6,709 nt of DNA. It comes from Bryobacteraceae bacterium (GTDB lineage: Bacteria > Acidobacteriota > Terriglobia > Bryobacterales > Bryobacteraceae). This document shows positions 6,486-6,709 of the stretch, in pieces (positions within the stretch are counted from its first letter, which is position 1; each line of letters begins with the position of its first letter). The stretch spans positions 1 to 6,709 of the forward strand of contig JANXXV010000319.1 in NCBI GenBank assembly GCA_025350445.1. The letters run 5' to 3'. A program made the translations under genes and the position numbers. Below the pieces are notes generated by a model. The model made no database searches and had not been told where the DNA came from. It worked only from the letters and a program-made list of their open reading frames with translations.

Positions 6486-6513
6486 TTGACTGCCTATGAC
6501 TGTTCGCTAAACT
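6486..6513 (+). promoter_or_regulatory. Candidate sigma-70 promoter for the 3' partial gene
   Basis: TTGACT at 6486-6491 (5 of 6 to TTGACA) and TAAACT at 6508-6513 (4 of 6 to TATAAT) are separated by 16 bases. The pair lies just after the HEPN remnant and about 100 bases upstream of the TTG start at 6618. Such matches arise by chance fairly often. Confidence 0.3.
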
Positions 6514-6605
6514 CTGCGCGATTGCTGCACGCTACGCCGTAACTGGACGTGTGCGTCCGCATAGAATCCCCCCAGAGTGCCTTCCGTGTAGTTTCTGAAA
6601 ATCCC

Positions 6606-6611
6606 AGGAGA
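6606..6611 (+). promoter_or_regulatory. Ribosome binding site supporting a TTG start
   Basis: AGGAGA is followed by a 6-base spacer (CTTGAA) and TTG at 6618. The strength and spacing are what make the short open frame at the window end believable as a gene start. Confidence 0.55.
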
Positions 6612-6617
6612 CTTGAA

Positions 6618-6709
6618 TTGACACGACAGGAAAAGCGAAATCAGAAAGACCTTTCAAAACTGGAACGACAACGCGAGCGGCAGAAGTACATCGCTCCCGT
6701 CGCGGGCCC
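6618..6709 (+). CDS. Start of a basic, highly charged protein, 3' partial
   Basis: Thirty codons from TTG 6618 to the window edge read MTRQEKRNQKDLSKLERQ, then RERQKYIAPVAG. More than half of the first 24 residues are charged or Gln/Asn, suggesting an exposed or coiled-coil N-terminus, after which Y-I-A-P-V-A-G may begin a folded domain. I do not recognise the family. The frame is supported mainly by the AGGAGA site 6 bases upstream. The preceding 150 bases (6468-6617) hold no other gene that I can see. Confidence 0.5.
   Translation, partial: MTRQEKRNQKDLSKLERQRERQKYIAPVAG

Overview
The window reads as GC-rich chromosomal DNA of a soil-type bacterium, most likely an Acidobacteriota member of the Solibacter kind. 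This is inferred from gene content and protein style: a subclass B3 metallo-beta-lactamase, a RibBA with an unusually divergent GTP cyclohydrolase half, and a secreted protein of a kind I associate with that phylum. No rRNA or other marker settles it. I found no tRNA, rRNA, CRISPR array, complete insertion sequence or replication origin.

Layout. (1) 1-598, +: the 3' two thirds of a B3 metallo-beta-lactamase, cut by the window edge. (2) 690-1655, -: a 321-residue protein with an N-terminal peptidoglycan-binding-like repeat and one central membrane segment, convergent with the lactamase. (3) 1656-2052: about 400 bp without a recognisable gene. (4) 2053-3285, -: an MFS exporter that reads in one frame throughout but has a TGA at codon 178. 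(5) 3335-4462, +: ribBA, divergent from the MFS gene across a 49-bp gap. (6) 4512-5459, +: an exported protein of unknown function that may be cotranscribed with ribBA. (7) 5467-6467, +: a stretch that looks non-coding to an ORF caller but contains the wreck of two adjacent genes. The first is a small protein with a GEDWTGDP motif, spread over several frames and interrupted by a 90-bp inverted-repeat element. The second is a HEPN-domain protein still mostly readable in one frame despite three internal stops. (8) 6618-6709, +: the start of a basic, charged protein that runs off the window.

Interpretation. The intact core is riboflavin synthesis (ribBA) plus an exported protein. The most notable finding is the fossil two-gene cassette at 5467-6467. 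HEPN proteins are often RNase toxins or effectors paired with a small partner, so the intact version elsewhere may be a toxin-antitoxin-like module whose first member I cannot name. Together with the MFS stop codon, the region shows ongoing gene loss. Sequencing or assembly error is the main competing explanation for the single-lesion MFS gene, but it cannot easily explain the many lesions in the cassette.
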